Both the position numbers and the translations under genes were made by a program. From assembly GCF_030345695.1 (NCBI RefSeq), contig NZ_JAUASV010000009.1, forward strand, positions 53,773 to 117,772: 64,000 nt of DNA. The letters run 5' to 3'. Source of the DNA: Galbitalea sp. SE-J8 (GTDB lineage Bacteria; Actinomycetota; Actinomycetes; Actinomycetales; Microbacteriaceae). Shown here one piece after another: positions 1 through 8,511 of the stretch. The notes beneath the pieces are model-generated. The model saw nothing but the letters and a program-made list of their open reading frames with translations, searched no databases and had not been told where the DNA came from. Numbering within the stretch: the first letter of the stretch is position 1; every line of letters starts with the position of its first letter.

Positions 1-240
1 CGCGGCACGACGATGGTCACGACGCTGTCGCCGTGCTGGTACTGCTCCGGGCTCGTGCGCCAGTTCGGCATCGGTCGGGTCGTGATCGGCGAGAACACCA
101 CGTTCTACGGCGGCGAGGACTGGCTGCGCGAGAACGGGGTCGAGGTCGTCGTGCTGCAGGACCCCGAGCTCATCGCCGTCATGACCGGGTTCATCGAGCG
201 CAGCCCGGAGCTCTGGAACGAGGACATCGGCGTCGACTGA
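1..240 (+). CDS. Cytosine deaminase, yeast FCY1 type (5' end outside window)
   Basis: This is the C-terminal 79 residues of a gene that begins before base 1, read in frame 1. It carries the zinc-site motif SPCWYC, followed by GENTTFYGGEDWL and a tail ending ELWNEDIG. These match the second zinc-cysteine motif and C-terminus of the fungal-type cytosine deaminase/nucleoside deaminase family, which converts cytosine to uracil and ammonia. The N-terminal HAE zinc motif lies upstream and cannot be checked. The gene converges on a leftward pyrimidine-degradation operon, where deamination to uracil would feed the reductive pathway. A guanine or other nucleobase deaminase is possible but fits the C-terminus less well. 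Confidence 0.8.
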   Translation, partial: RGTTMVTTLSPCWYCSGLVRQFGIGRVVIGENTTFYGGEDWLRENGVEVVVLQDPELIAVMTGFIERSPELWNEDIGVD

Positions 241-261
241 GGCGCCGACGTTCGCCGGTCG

Positions 262-636
262 CTCCCCCGCTGGTTGAGGAGCGCCCGCTGGTCGAGGAGC
301 GCCCGCTGGTCGAGGAGCGCCCGAGCGCAGCGAGGACGCGTCTCGAAACCACCCCACCGAGCACACCCAGTGGTCTCGAGACGCGAGCGACTCCGTCGCG
401 CGCTCCTCGACCAACGAACGCCCGAGCACCACACCACCCGCTGGTTGAGGAGCGCCCGAGCGCAGCGAGGACGCCTCTCGAAACCACCCCACCCACCAAA
501 CACACCGAAGTGGTCTCGAGACGCGAGCGACTCCGTCGCGCGCTCCTCGACCAACGAACGCCCGAGCACCTCCGTCGCGCGCTCCTCGACCAACGAACGC
601 CCGAGCGACTCCGTCGCGCGCTCCTCGACCAACGGC
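262..636. repeat. Tandem and inverted intergenic repeat array between convergent genes
   Basis: This 400-bp gap contains no credible gene. It is built from a unit of about 48 bp. In plus orientation the unit starts CTGGTTGAGGAGCGCCC and ends TCTCGAAACCACC (copies near 269-353 and 440-488). The head of the first copy is triplicated. The same unit occurs inverted, starting GTGGTCTCGAGACGCG and ending CTCCTCGACCAACG (371-418 and 511-558), followed by two truncated inverted tails (about 568-597 and 606-634). Plus and minus copies face each other, so the array can fold into long hairpins between the stop codons of two convergent genes. A role as a two-way terminator or REP-like element is inferred. 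Confidence 0.85.
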
Positions 637-643
637 ACGGGAG

Positions 644-1966
644 CTACGCGTGCAGGGCGAGCACCTCGTCGTAGAGCGCGAGCGCGCGGGCGACCTCGTC
701 GGGCGTCACGACGCACGGCGGCACGACGTGGATGCGGTTGTCCTGGGTGAACGCGAGCAGGCCGCGGTCGAGCAGCTCCTTCTTCATCCGCAGCACCACC
801 GAGGTCGCGAGCGGCTCGCGCGTCGTCCGGTCGGCGACGAGGTCGAGCGCCCAGAACACGCCCATGCCGCGCACGTCGCCGATGAGCTCGTGCTTCTCGG
901 CGAGGGCGGCGAGACCGGGGCCGATGTGCTCGGCGCCGATCTGCTTCGCGTGGGCGACCACGCCATCCGTCTCCATCGCCTCGATCGTCGCGACGACGGA
1001 TGCGGCGGCGAGCGGGTGCCCGGAGTACGTCAGCCCGCCGGGGAAGACGACGTCGTCGAAGGCGTTCGCGATCGACTCGGAGATCACGACGCCGCCGATC
1101 GGAACGTAACCGGAGTTGACGCCCTTCGCGAAGGTCGTCAGGTCGGGGGTCACTCCCCCGTCGATGCCCTGCCAGGCGAACCACTCGCCGGTGCGGCCGA
1201 AGCCGGCCATCACCTCGTCGAAGATGAGCACGATGCCGTACCGGTCGGCGAGCGCGCGCAGACCCGCGAGGTAGCCCGGCGGGGGCACGATCACGCCCGC
1301 CGTGCCGGGCACCGTCTCGACGATGATCGCCGCGATGCCGGACGCGCCCTCCGAGACGATGACGCGCTCGAGGTGCTGCAGGGCGCGCTCGGTCTCCTGG
1401 GCCGCGGACTCGCTCCAGAACTCGCTGCGGTACGGGAACGCCCCGAAGAAGTGCGCGTGGCCGCGCGCGAACTCGTTGGGCACGCGACGCCAGTCCCCCG
1501 TCGCGACGATCGCGGCACCCGTGTTGCCGTGGTACGAGCGGTAGGCGGAGAGCACCTTGTCGCGCCCCGTGACGAGGCGCGCCATCCGGATCGCGTTCTC
1601 GTTCGCATCCGCGCCGGCGTTGGTGAAGAACACCTTGCCGAAGGTCGGTCCGGCCTTCGCGAGGATGCGCGCGGCCGCTTCGCCGCGCGTGAGGTTCGCG
1701 TGGGCCGGCGCGACCGTGGCGAGCAGGTCGGCCTGCTCCTTGATCGCGGCGACGACCTTCGGATGCTGGTGCCCGATGTTGACGTTGACGAGCTGGCTGG
1801 AGAAGTCGAGGTACTCGGTGCCGTCGAAGTCCCACACGGTCGACGCGAGGGCGCCGGCGACCACGAACGGGTGGAGGGCGCCCTGCGCGCTCCAGGAGTG
1901 GAAGACGTGGGCGCGGTCGAGCTCGAGCGCGCGGGCGCCGTCGGCGGGGTCGAGGTCGTGGGGCAT
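644..1966 (-). CDS. Class III aminotransferase (probable beta-alanine/omega-amino acid transaminase)
   Basis: This 440-residue PLP enzyme of the ornithine/acetylornithine aminotransferase fold has normal length for the class. The cofactor lysine is K281 in FAKGVNSGY, preceded by the conserved LIFDEVMAGFGRTG segment. It is last in an operon containing dihydropyrimidinase and beta-ureidopropionase. Those enzymes release beta-alanine from uracil or beta-aminoisobutyrate from thymine, so transamination to the semialdehyde is the expected role (inference). The ATG at 1966 is preceded by an AAGGACG ribosome site. A 28-bp inverted repeat starts 27 bases upstream and a strong hairpin lies further up, so expression may be partly uncoupled from the transporter genes. 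Confidence 0.85.
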   Translation of the reverse strand: MPHDLDPADGARALELDRAHVFHSWSAQGALHPFVVAGALASTVWDFDGTEYLDFSSQLVNVNIGHQHPKVVAAIKEQADLLATVAPAHANLTRGEAAARILAKAGPTFGKVFFTNAGADANENAIRMARLVTGRDKVLSAYRSYHGNTGAAIVATGDWRRVPNEFARGHAHFFGAFPYRSEFWSESAAQETERALQHLERVIVSEGASGIAAIIVETVPGTAGVIVPPPGYLAGLRALADRYGIVLIFDEVMAGFGRTGEWFAWQGIDGGVTPDLTTFAKGVNSGYVPIGGVVISESIANAFDDVVFPGGLTYSGHPLAAASVVATIEAMETDGVVAHAKQIGAEHIGPGLAALAEKHELIGDVRGMGVFWALDLVADRTTREPLATSVVLRMKKELLDRGLLAFTQDNRIHVVPPCVVTPDEVARALALYDEVLALHA

Positions 1967-1992
1967 GGGTCGTCCTTCGTCGTGCGAACCGC

Positions 1993-2060
1993 CTCACCCG
2001 AGCGTGTTACTCGAAACCGGGCGGATGTCCGGCCGGTTTCGAGTAACACGCTCGGGTGAG
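1993..2060. repeat. Perfect 28-bp inverted repeat in the aminotransferase leader
   Basis: The left arm (1993-2020) and right arm (2033-2060) are exact reverse complements around a 12-base loop. The arms include the segment CGAGCGTGTTACTCGAAACC. The element lies just upstream of the aminotransferase start at 1966. It could be a transcript hairpin, a regulator site or a small non-autonomous mobile element. Its TCGAAACC part resembles the end of the repeat family at 262-636. Confidence 0.9.
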
Positions 2061-2065
2061 CGGGA

Positions 2066-2122
2066 TTCGGGTGGTGCGGGGGGGGTGCGGGTGGTGCGGG
2101 TGGGGCGGGCGGGGTGGGTGCG
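2066..2122 (+). repeat. G-rich low-complexity tract
   Basis: The plus strand reads as imperfect repeats of GGGTGGTGCGG with several runs of three to eight G residues. It sits in the non-coding gap between the aminotransferase and the substrate-binding protein gene. The runs could form a G-quadruplex on the strand opposite the transcript template (inference). Confidence 0.6.
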
Positions 2123-2152
2123 GAGCGGGGCCGGCCGTGGCCGGCCCCGCTC
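2123..2152 (-). terminator. GC-rich hairpin after the substrate-binding protein gene
   Basis: Positions 2123-2136 and 2139-2152 are perfect 14-base reverse complements with core GGGGCCGGCC. The element starts 31 bases beyond the stop codon of the substrate-binding protein gene. There is no T-run, as is common for terminators of high-GC actinomycetes. It probably reduces read-through into the aminotransferase gene. Confidence 0.6.
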
Positions 2153-2183
2153 TCGGTGCCGCTGGCGCGGCTCGGGGGTACGG

Positions 2184-3338
2184 CTACTTGCCGCCCTCCT
2201 TGAGGGTGACCGTGAGCGGCGTGAAGTCGGTGCCGAGCACGTCCTCCCCCTCGCTCTTCAGCTCGTCGAGCGCCTTCGTGACGTACTCGTTCGAGAACGC
2301 CGTCGACGGCGGGTCGGCGGTGATGATCGTGGAACCGGTGTTGTCCTTCGTGTTCTTCGCGATGTCGACGGTCTGGTCCCACTCGTCCTGGTTGATCATG
2401 CCGATGCCCGAGGTCGAGGGCCAGATCAGCTTGTTGACCTCGTTGGTCTGCCAGAGCTGGTGGCTCGCGCCGAGCTGCGAGCCGTCCTTGACGACGAGGT
2501 CCGCGGTCTCCTGCGGGTGGTCCCGGGCGTACAGCCAGCCCTTGATCGAGGCCTTGATGAACTTGACCGTCTGGTCGGCGTAGGCGCTGTCGTTCGCGAG
2601 CTTGTCGGCATCCGCCCAGATCGCGTCCTGGAGCATCGCGGTGCCCTCGTCGTTCCAGTCGATGACGTTGAGGTCGTCGGGCGTGTAGAGCTTGCCCGTC
2701 GCGGGGTTGATCGACTCGAGCACCTGCGCGTACTCGTTGTACGTCATCGCCTGGGCCGCGTCGATGTCACCGGCCAGGAAGCCGTTCATGTCGAACGCCT
2801 GCTGCACGAGCGAGATGTCCTTGTCGGTGTCGATGCCCGCCTTCTGCATGCCGGCGAACAGCTCCCACTGGTTGCCGTAGCCCCAGCTGCCGACCTTCTT
2901 GCCCTTGAGGTCCGCGGCGGTCGTGATGTCCTTGTCCTTGAACGAGATCTGCGTCGTGCCGCTGCGCTCGTAGATCTGCGCGACATCCGTCACGTTCGTG
3001 CCCTGCTCGATCGACCCGAGCACCTTCGGCACCCACGAGATCGCATAGTCGGCGTTGCCGGCGGCGAGCTCGTCGATCGGCACCGTGTCCGTGCCGGCCT
3101 CGTTGATCGTGACGTCGAGTCCCTCGTCCTGGTAGTAGCCGAGGTCACGGGCCGCGTAGTAGCCGGCGAACTGCGCCTGGGCCACCCACTGCAGCTGCAG
3201 GGTGACCGGGGTGAGCTCGCCGTCGCCGCCCGCGCTGGGCGACGAGCCGGGGGTCGACCCCGAGCAGCCGGTGAGCGCGAGCGCGGTGGCGATGCCCACC
3301 GCCCCCACGCTCGCGGCGATGCGGATGCTGTGTCTCAT
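2184..3338 (-). CDS. NMT1/THI5-type ABC transporter substrate-binding lipoprotein
   Basis: This 384-residue secreted lipoprotein has a basic, hydrophobic signal and a lipobox LALTGC, so the lipidated residue is Cys25. The mature part shows the THI5/NMT1 pattern found in binding proteins for thiamine pyrimidine, riboflavin precursors and nucleobases: LQLQWVAQAQFAGYYAA near the start, then YYQDEGLDV and GNADYAISW. The gene follows two permease genes and an ATPase gene of the same importer. Given the neighbouring catabolic genes, uracil, cytosine, a hydantoin or a related pyrimidine is the likely ligand (inference). A strong AGGAGGAAG ribosome site precedes the ATG. A hairpin at 2123-2152 follows the stop. 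Confidence 0.85.
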   Translation of the reverse strand: MRHSIRIAASVGAVGIATALALTGCSGSTPGSSPSAGGDGELTPVTLQLQWVAQAQFAGYYAARDLGYYQDEGLDVTINEAGTDTVPIDELAAGNADYAISWVPKVLGSIEQGTNVTDVAQIYERSGTTQISFKDKDITTAADLKGKKVGSWGYGNQWELFAGMQKAGIDTDKDISLVQQAFDMNGFLAGDIDAAQAMTYNEYAQVLESINPATGKLYTPDDLNVIDWNDEGTAMLQDAIWADADKLANDSAYADQTVKFIKASIKGWLYARDHPQETADLVVKDGSQLGASHQLWQTNEVNKLIWPSTSGIGMINQDEWDQTVDIAKNTKDNTGSTIITADPPSTAFSNEYVTKALDELKSEGEDVLGTDFTPLTVTLKEGGK

Positions 3339-3429
3339 CAGTGCTTCCTCCTGTTGATGTGCGCTGGTTGGTGGTGCGGGTGGTGCTCGTCGCGCCGCGG
3401 GCCGGGGCCCGGGAGCGGACGGTGAGCGC

Positions 3430-4236
3430 CTACCGACGGCGATGTCGGAGGACTATGAGCTCGATCGCGTAGGTCACGAGGTAGAACGCGAGTCCCGTGA
3501 CGATGGCGCCGATGACGAAGGCCCAGGCCAGCGGATAGTCGCTCGACGAGACCGCGCTCGTCACGGCCTTGCCGAGTCCGGTGACGGGTCCGCCGAAGTA
3601 CTCCGCGACGAGCGAGGAGATCACCGCGAGCGAGGAGGCGATGCGCAGGCCCGTGAACAGGAACGGGAGGGCGCCCGGCAGCGTCACGGTGCGCGTGGTC
3701 TGCCATCCGGTCGCGGCGTACGCGCGCATGAGGTCGCGGTGCACGGGCAGCGACGTGAGCAGCCCGCGCAGCGTGTTGAAGTAGACCGGCACGAACACCG
3801 CGATGGCGGCGACGATGACGCGCGTGGTGTCGGTGCTCGAGTCGAACATCGTGTAGAACACGGGCGCGAGCGACACGATCGGGATGACGGACAGCGCCGT
3901 CGCGATCGGCGCGCCGAGCTGCTCGATGGGCCGCACGGCCGCCGCGAGGGCCGCGATCAGGATGCCGACGACCGCTCCGACGACGAGGCCGAGCAGAGCG
4001 TTCCACCCGGTCGCGAGCGCCGCCGGGACGATGAACTCGATGCGGTCGGCGAACCGCGCGCCGATCGCGAACGGTGCCGGCAGCACGAACGGCTTGATCG
4101 CGAGCACGACCGTCGCGGCCTGCCAGAGCAGCACGATCGCGACGCCGAGCACGAGCGGCGCGACGACGGTGCGCACGCGCCCGCGGGCGGCGCTGCCGGC
4201 GAGCGCGCCCTGGGCCTGTCCGAGCGCCTGGCTCAT
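3430..4236 (-). CDS. ABC transporter permease (pyrimidine-type importer, second permease)
   Basis: This 268-residue inner-membrane protein has about six hydrophobic segments. It carries the EAA-type cytoplasmic loop typical of SsuC/TauC/ThiX permeases, seen around DLMRAYAATGWQTTRTVTLPG. The ATG at 4236 overlaps the stop of the ATPase gene by four bases (ATGA), which fixes the start. It should pair with the permease at 5030-5896 as a heterodimeric channel, since both are single-domain and sit in one operon. Ligand specificity rests with the adjacent THI5-like binding protein. Confidence 0.85.
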   Translation of the reverse strand: MSQALGQAQGALAGSAARGRVRTVVAPLVLGVAIVLLWQAATVVLAIKPFVLPAPFAIGARFADRIEFIVPAALATGWNALLGLVVGAVVGILIAALAAAVRPIEQLGAPIATALSVIPIVSLAPVFYTMFDSSTDTTRVIVAAIAVFVPVYFNTLRGLLTSLPVHRDLMRAYAATGWQTTRTVTLPGALPFLFTGLRIASSLAVISSLVAEYFGGPVTGLGKAVTSAVSSSDYPLAWAFVIGAIVTGLAFYLVTYAIELIVLRHRRR

Positions 4237-5033
4237 CGGTTGTCGACCCCCAGCGCCGTGGGCGTGCCGCCGTGCAGCGCCTCGCGCACCGCCGAGACCC
4301 CCGCGAAGAACGCGGCGTCCTCGCGCAGCCCCTCGGTGCGCTCCTGGGCGCCGCCGAGCGTGATCGGCACGATCTCGCGGATGCGGCCGGGCCGCGGCGA
4401 CATGACGACGACCCGGTCGGAGAGGAACACCGCCTCGGGGATCGAGTGGGTGACGAAGACGACCGCGGCGCCGGTGTCGGCGCAGATGCGCGCGAGCTCG
4501 GTCTGCATCCGCTCCCGCGTCATCTCGTCGAGCGCGCCGAACGGCTCGTCCATGAGCAGCAGCTTCGGGCTCTCCGCGAGCGCGCGGGCGATCGCGACGC
4601 GCTGCTGCATGCCGCCGGAGAGCTGGTCCGGGTAGCGATCGCCGAACTCGCCGAGGCCGATGAGCGCGAGCAGCTCGTCGCCGCGGGCGCGCCGAGCGGA
4701 TGCCGCGACGCGGTGCAGCTGCAACGGCAGCTCGATGTTCTCGCGCACGGTCCGCCACGGCAGCAGTCCCGCCTGCTGGAACGCGATGCCGTAGTCCTGG
4801 TCGAGGCGCGCCTGCTTCGCGCTCTTGCCGAACACCTGCACGGTGCCCGAGGTCGGCGCGTCGAGATCGGCGATGAGGCGCAGCAGCGTCGACTTGCCGC
4901 ATCCGCTCGGTCCGATGAGCGAGACGAACTCGCCGGCCGCGACCTCGAGGTCGACCGCCTCGAGTGCGATCGTGGTCTGCTTCTTCGAGGCGAACGTCTT
5001 GTTCACGCCCGTGACGGTGACGGCGGCGCTCAC
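4233..5033 (-). CDS. ABC transporter ATP-binding protein (SsuB/TauB/ThiZ type)
   Basis: This 266-residue ATPase has Walker A GPSGCGKST (41-49), the Q-loop FQQAGLLPW, signature LSGGMQQ (138-144), Walker B LLLMDEP (158-164) and switch His196. The GTG start at 5033 overlaps the stop of the upstream permease by four bases (GTGA), and its own stop overlaps the next permease start in the same way. Translational coupling across all three genes is therefore likely. The family powers uptake of sulfonates, nitrate, taurine or thiamine pyrimidines. The surrounding catabolic genes favour a pyrimidine-like ligand. Confidence 0.88.
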   Translation of the reverse strand: MSAAVTVTGVNKTFASKKQTTIALEAVDLEVAAGEFVSLIGPSGCGKSTLLRLIADLDAPTSGTVQVFGKSAKQARLDQDYGIAFQQAGLLPWRTVRENIELPLQLHRVAASARRARGDELLALIGLGEFGDRYPDQLSGGMQQRVAIARALAESPKLLLMDEPFGALDEMTRERMQTELARICADTGAAVVFVTHSIPEAVFLSDRVVVMSPRPGRIREIVPITLGGAQERTEGLREDAAFFAGVSAVREALHGGTPTALGVDNR

Positions 5034-5896
5034 GCCGTCACCTCCGCGCGGCGGTAGCGGCGCAGCACTGTGCCGAGCAGCACGATGACGCCGGCCGCGA
5101 CGAGCCCGATGAGCACGGCGCCGGCGATGGGCGACCACTGCTTCGCGGGATCCGCGGAGCCGGACTGGCCGAAGACGATGATCATGCGTCCGATGCCGCC
5201 GTTGAGGCCGATCGAGACCTCCGCGACGACCGTGCCGACGACGGCGTTCGCGGCGGCGAGGCGCAGCGCCGGCACGAGGTACGGCACGCTCGCCGGCAGC
5301 CGGAGCCGCACGAACGAGCGCCACCAGCCGACGCCGTAGGAGCGGAACAGGTCGCGGTGGGCGGCGTCCGGGGCCTCGAATCCGCGCAGCGCGCCGATCG
5401 CGACCGGGAAGAACGCGAGATAGCTCGCGATGACGGCGACGCTCATCCAGTCCTCCCAGCGGAACGACTCGGTGTGCAGCGTCGCCCCCCAGCGCTTGAC
5501 GAGCGGCGCGATGGCGATGAGCGGCACGGTCTGGCTGAGCACGATCCACGGCAGCAGGGCCGACTCCGCGGTGCGGAAGCGCTGCATGAGCATCGCGAGG
5601 CCGACGCCGACCACGACCCCGACGAGCAGGCCGACACCCGCGACGCCGAGCGAGAACGCGGCGGCCTGCAGCGTCGCGACGACGAGCAGCGGGGACCCCG
5701 CGGCGCCCGAGACCGGCTCGAGCGCGCGGCCGAGCATCGTCCAGAGGTGGGGCATCGCCGCATCGCTCGTGCGCGGCAGCACGGTGAGGCCGCCGATGAC
5801 GAGGCCGTCCGCCGGCGCCAGGGCCTTGTAGAGCTCCCAGGCCACGGCGAGCAGGATGACTCCCGCGACGCCGAGGACGATGCGGCGCGCGGTCAC
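5030..5896 (-). CDS. ABC transporter permease (first permease)
   Basis: This 288-residue membrane protein has an N-terminal helix and about five further helices. Its EAA loop is around RDLFRSYGVGWWRSFVRLRLP. The GTG at 5896 overlaps the stop of the F420-type oxidoreductase gene (GTGA), so transport and catabolism genes are co-translated. It is a paralogue of the permease at 3430-4236, and two distinct permeases in one importer is common for this subfamily. No separate promoter is visible. Confidence 0.85.
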   Translation of the reverse strand: MTARRIVLGVAGVILLAVAWELYKALAPADGLVIGGLTVLPRTSDAAMPHLWTMLGRALEPVSGAAGSPLLVVATLQAAAFSLGVAGVGLLVGVVVGVGLAMLMQRFRTAESALLPWIVLSQTVPLIAIAPLVKRWGATLHTESFRWEDWMSVAVIASYLAFFPVAIGALRGFEAPDAAHRDLFRSYGVGWWRSFVRLRLPASVPYLVPALRLAAANAVVGTVVAEVSIGLNGGIGRMIIVFGQSGSADPAKQWSPIAGAVLIGLVAAGVIVLLGTVLRRYRRAEVTA

Positions 5897-6921
5897 GACT
5901 TCGCCGTCACGTGGTCGGACAGGGCGGGGATGACGTGCTCGCCGTACTGGCGCAGCGTCTCCTCCTTGTTGTCGTGCTGCAGGTAGCCCGCGAACTGGTC
6001 CACGCCGAGCTCGCGCAGCGCCTCGAGCTTCGCGATGTGCTCGTCGGCCGTGCCGAGCACGCAGAACCGGTCGACGATCGCGTCGGGCACGAAGTCGACG
6101 TGGTCGTTCTCGGCCCGGCCGTGCGAGTTGTAGTCGTAGCCGGTGCGCCCGGCGATGTAGTCGGTGAGCGCCTGCGGCACCGCGCCGCCCGTGCCGTACT
6201 TCGACACGATGTCCGCCACGTGGTTGCCGACCATGCCGCCGAACCAGCGCGACTGCTCGCGGGCGTGGGCGAGGCCCGCATCCGTGCCGTCGGTGATGTA
6301 CATCGGAGCGGCGACGCAGAACGTGACCGCGTACGGGTCGCGGCCGGCGTTCGACGCGGCCGTGCGCACCGTCTCGATCATCCACTTCGCGATGTCGAGG
6401 TCGGCGAGCTGCAGGATGAAGCCGTCGCCGACCTCGCCCGTGAGCTTGAGCGCGAGGGGGCCGTAGGCCGCCACCCAGACGTCGAGCTCGGAGCCGTGCG
6501 ACCACGGGAACCGCAGCGTCGCGCCGTGGTAGTCGACGCTGCGCGAGTTCGCGAGCTCCCGGATGACGTGGATCGCCTCGCGCAGCTCCTTCAGGGTCGT
6601 CGGCTTGCCGTTCGTGACGCGCACCGCCGAGTCGCCGCGGCCGATGCCGCAGATCGTGCGGTTGCCGTACATCTCGTTGAGGGTCGCGAAGACGGATGCC
6701 GTCACCGTCCAGTCGCGCGTCGCCGGGTTGGTGACGAACGGGCCCACGGTCACGCGCCGGGTCGCCGCGAGGATCGCCGAGTAGATGACGTACGGCTCCT
6801 GCCACAGCAGGTGCGAGTCGAAGGTCCAGACGTGGCTGAAGCCGTACTGCTCGGCGAGCGTGGCGAGGTGCACCGTGCGCGACGCCGGCGGGTTGGTCTG
6901 GAGGACGGCTCCGAAGTCCAT
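5893..6921 (-). CDS. Luciferase-like (LLM) F420-dependent oxidoreductase, TIGR03842-like
   Basis: This 342-residue TIM-barrel flavin/F420 enzyme has N-terminal MDFGAVLQTNPP, segment FSHVWTFDSHLLWQEPY, GPFVTNPATRDW and NRTICGIGRGDSAVR. The last matches the conserved G-RG-S-R block of LLM oxidoreductases that bind F420. Its stop overlaps the first permease gene and it follows the hydantoinase gene. It occupies the position where a dihydropyrimidine dehydrogenase would be expected, so a pyrimidine reductase or ring oxygenase role is inferred. RutA-type pyrimidine oxygenase belongs to the same superfamily. F420 genes cofC and cofE lie 9 kb away, so the cofactor is probably made. Confidence 0.75.
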   Translation of the reverse strand: MDFGAVLQTNPPASRTVHLATLAEQYGFSHVWTFDSHLLWQEPYVIYSAILAATRRVTVGPFVTNPATRDWTVTASVFATLNEMYGNRTICGIGRGDSAVRVTNGKPTTLKELREAIHVIRELANSRSVDYHGATLRFPWSHGSELDVWVAAYGPLALKLTGEVGDGFILQLADLDIAKWMIETVRTAASNAGRDPYAVTFCVAAPMYITDGTDAGLAHAREQSRWFGGMVGNHVADIVSKYGTGGAVPQALTDYIAGRTGYDYNSHGRAENDHVDFVPDAIVDRFCVLGTADEHIAKLEALRELGVDQFAGYLQHDNKEETLRQYGEHVIPALSDHVTAKS

Positions 6922-6944
6922 GGTGCTGCTTTCTGTGTCGTCGG

Positions 6945-6964
6945 GTGGTGGTCTCGAGACGCGG
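6945..6964 (-). repeat. Truncated copy of the dispersed repeat
   Basis: The sequence GTGGTGGTCTCGAGACGCG matches the start of the inverted unit of the array at 262-636. It abuts the stop codon of the hydantoinase gene (TGA at 6967-6965), so it lies between two genes of the operon. Confidence 0.6.
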
Positions 6965-8431
6965 TCAGGAGAGGTACTGGGTGAGTCCCCGCCTGATGTA
7001 CTGGCCGTGGCCCTTCGTGCCGACGTAGCCGGTCTCGTCGACGACGACCGTGCCGCGCGAGATGACCGTGTCGACGTGCCCGTCGATCTCGTAGCCCTCC
7101 CACGCGGAGTAGTCCATGTTCATGTGGTGCGCCGCCCTGCCGGTCGCTTCGCCGCTCGCGTCGAACGGCAGACCGATCGACGTGTGCCCGTTCGGGTCGT
7201 AGACGACGATGTCGCCGTCGGCGCCGGGCTGGATGACGCCCTTCCTCCCGTACATGCCGAACATGCGAGCGGGAGTCGTCGAGGTGATCTCCACCCAGCG
7301 CGGCAGGGTGATCTGGCCGGTGACGACGCCCTGGTACATCAGGTCCATCCGGTTCTCGACGCTGCCGATGCCGTTAGGGATCTTCGAGAAGTCGCCGAGG
7401 CCCATGTCCTTCTGGCCCTTCATGCAGAACGGGCAGTGGTCGGTCGAGACCATCTGCACGTCGTTCGTGCGCAGGCTCTGCCACATGTAGTGCTGGTGGC
7501 CCTCGTGCTTCGAGCGCAGCGGCGTCGAGCACACCCACTTCGCGCCCTCGAAGTCGCCCCACTCCTCGCTCGTCGCGCCGAGCTGGTCCTCGAGCGACAG
7601 GTACAGGTACTGCGGGCAGGTCTCGGCGAACACGTTGAGGCCGCGGTCGCGGGCGGCGGCGATCTGCTCGACCGCCTGCTTCGCGCTGACGTGCACGATG
7701 TAGAGCGGCGTTCCCGTGAGGTCGGCGATCATGATCGCGCGGTGAGTGGCCTCCTCCTCGGCCTGCCAGGGGCGGGAGGTGCCGTGGAAGTACGGGCTGG
7801 TCTTGCCCGCGGCGATCGACTGCTTCACGATCTCGTCGATGATGGCGCCGTTCTCGGCGTGCATCATCATCATCGCGCCGTTCTCGGCGCCCTTCTGGAA
7901 GGCGCGGAAGATCTGTCCGTCGTCCGACAGGAACACGCCCTTGTAGGCCATGAACAGCTTGAAGCTCGTCACGCCCTCCTCGATGAGCTCGTCCATCGCG
8001 GTGAGCGACGAGTCCTGCACGTCGGACAGGATCTGGTGGAAGCCGTAGTCGATCGCGCACTGGCCGGCGGCCTTCTCCTGCCACAGCTGGTACTGGTCGA
8101 GGATGTTCTGCTCGGGGTACTGCACGACGAAGTCGACGATCGACGTGGTGCCGCCCCAGGCCGCGGCGCGCGTGCCGGTCTCGAACGTGTCCGAGGCGAA
8201 CGTGCCGCCGAACGGCATCTCCATGTGCGTGTGCGCGTCGATGCCGCCCGGGATGACGTACTTGCCCGTCGCGTCGACCACGCGGTCGACGGATGCGGCC
8301 AGATCGTGTCCGAGCAGCGTCGAGCCCGGCGCGAGCACGGCGGCGATCGTCTCGCCGTCGATGAGCACGTCGGCCTGCGCGGTGCCGGTCGCGTTGACGA
8401 CCGTGCCGTTGCTGATGAGGGTTGTCGCCAT
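6965..8431 (-). CDS. Dihydropyrimidinase / D-hydantoinase
   Basis: This 488-residue amidohydrolase opens dihydrouracil, dihydrothymine or 5-substituted hydantoins to N-carbamoyl amino acids. The metal-site motif DAHTHMEMPFGG follows IPGG. The carboxylated lysine is K158 in TSFKLFMAY. Later metal ligands are in IVHVSAKQAVEQ and the STDHCPF segment. Length and motifs agree with bacterial dihydropyrimidinases. The ATG at 8431 has a GAAAGGACAG ribosome site. The next enzyme of the pathway, beta-ureidopropionase, is encoded just upstream in the same operon, which favours dihydropyrimidine over exotic hydantoins as natural substrate. Confidence 0.92.
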   Translation of the reverse strand: MATTLISNGTVVNATGTAQADVLIDGETIAAVLAPGSTLLGHDLAASVDRVVDATGKYVIPGGIDAHTHMEMPFGGTFASDTFETGTRAAAWGGTTSIVDFVVQYPEQNILDQYQLWQEKAAGQCAIDYGFHQILSDVQDSSLTAMDELIEEGVTSFKLFMAYKGVFLSDDGQIFRAFQKGAENGAMMMMHAENGAIIDEIVKQSIAAGKTSPYFHGTSRPWQAEEEATHRAIMIADLTGTPLYIVHVSAKQAVEQIAAARDRGLNVFAETCPQYLYLSLEDQLGATSEEWGDFEGAKWVCSTPLRSKHEGHQHYMWQSLRTNDVQMVSTDHCPFCMKGQKDMGLGDFSKIPNGIGSVENRMDLMYQGVVTGQITLPRWVEITSTTPARMFGMYGRKGVIQPGADGDIVVYDPNGHTSIGLPFDASGEATGRAAHHMNMDYSAWEGYEIDGHVDTVISRGTVVVDETGYVGTKGHGQYIRRGLTQYLS

Positions 8432-8452
8432 CCGTCTGTCCTTTCGAGCGGG

Positions 8453-8509
8453 TGTGGTGGTCTCGAGACGCGACGCTCGCTTCGCTCGCGCGCTCCTCGG
8501 CCAGCGGGG
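8453..8509 (-). repeat. Dispersed repeat copy between ureidopropionase and hydantoinase genes
   Basis: This is an inverted-orientation unit starting GTGGTGGTCTCGAGACGCG and ending GCGCTCCTCGGCCAGCG. It is a near-complete relative of the array at 262-636 and fills most of the 80-bp gap between two operon genes. It could form a transcript hairpin that changes the relative output of the genes on either side. Confidence 0.7.
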
Positions 8510-8511
8510 TG

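Noticed and set aside
262..636. Possible CRISPR array or tandem-repeat gene
   Set aside because: The units alternate in orientation, have no regular spacers and have no cas genes nearby. The open frames through them are repeats read by chance.
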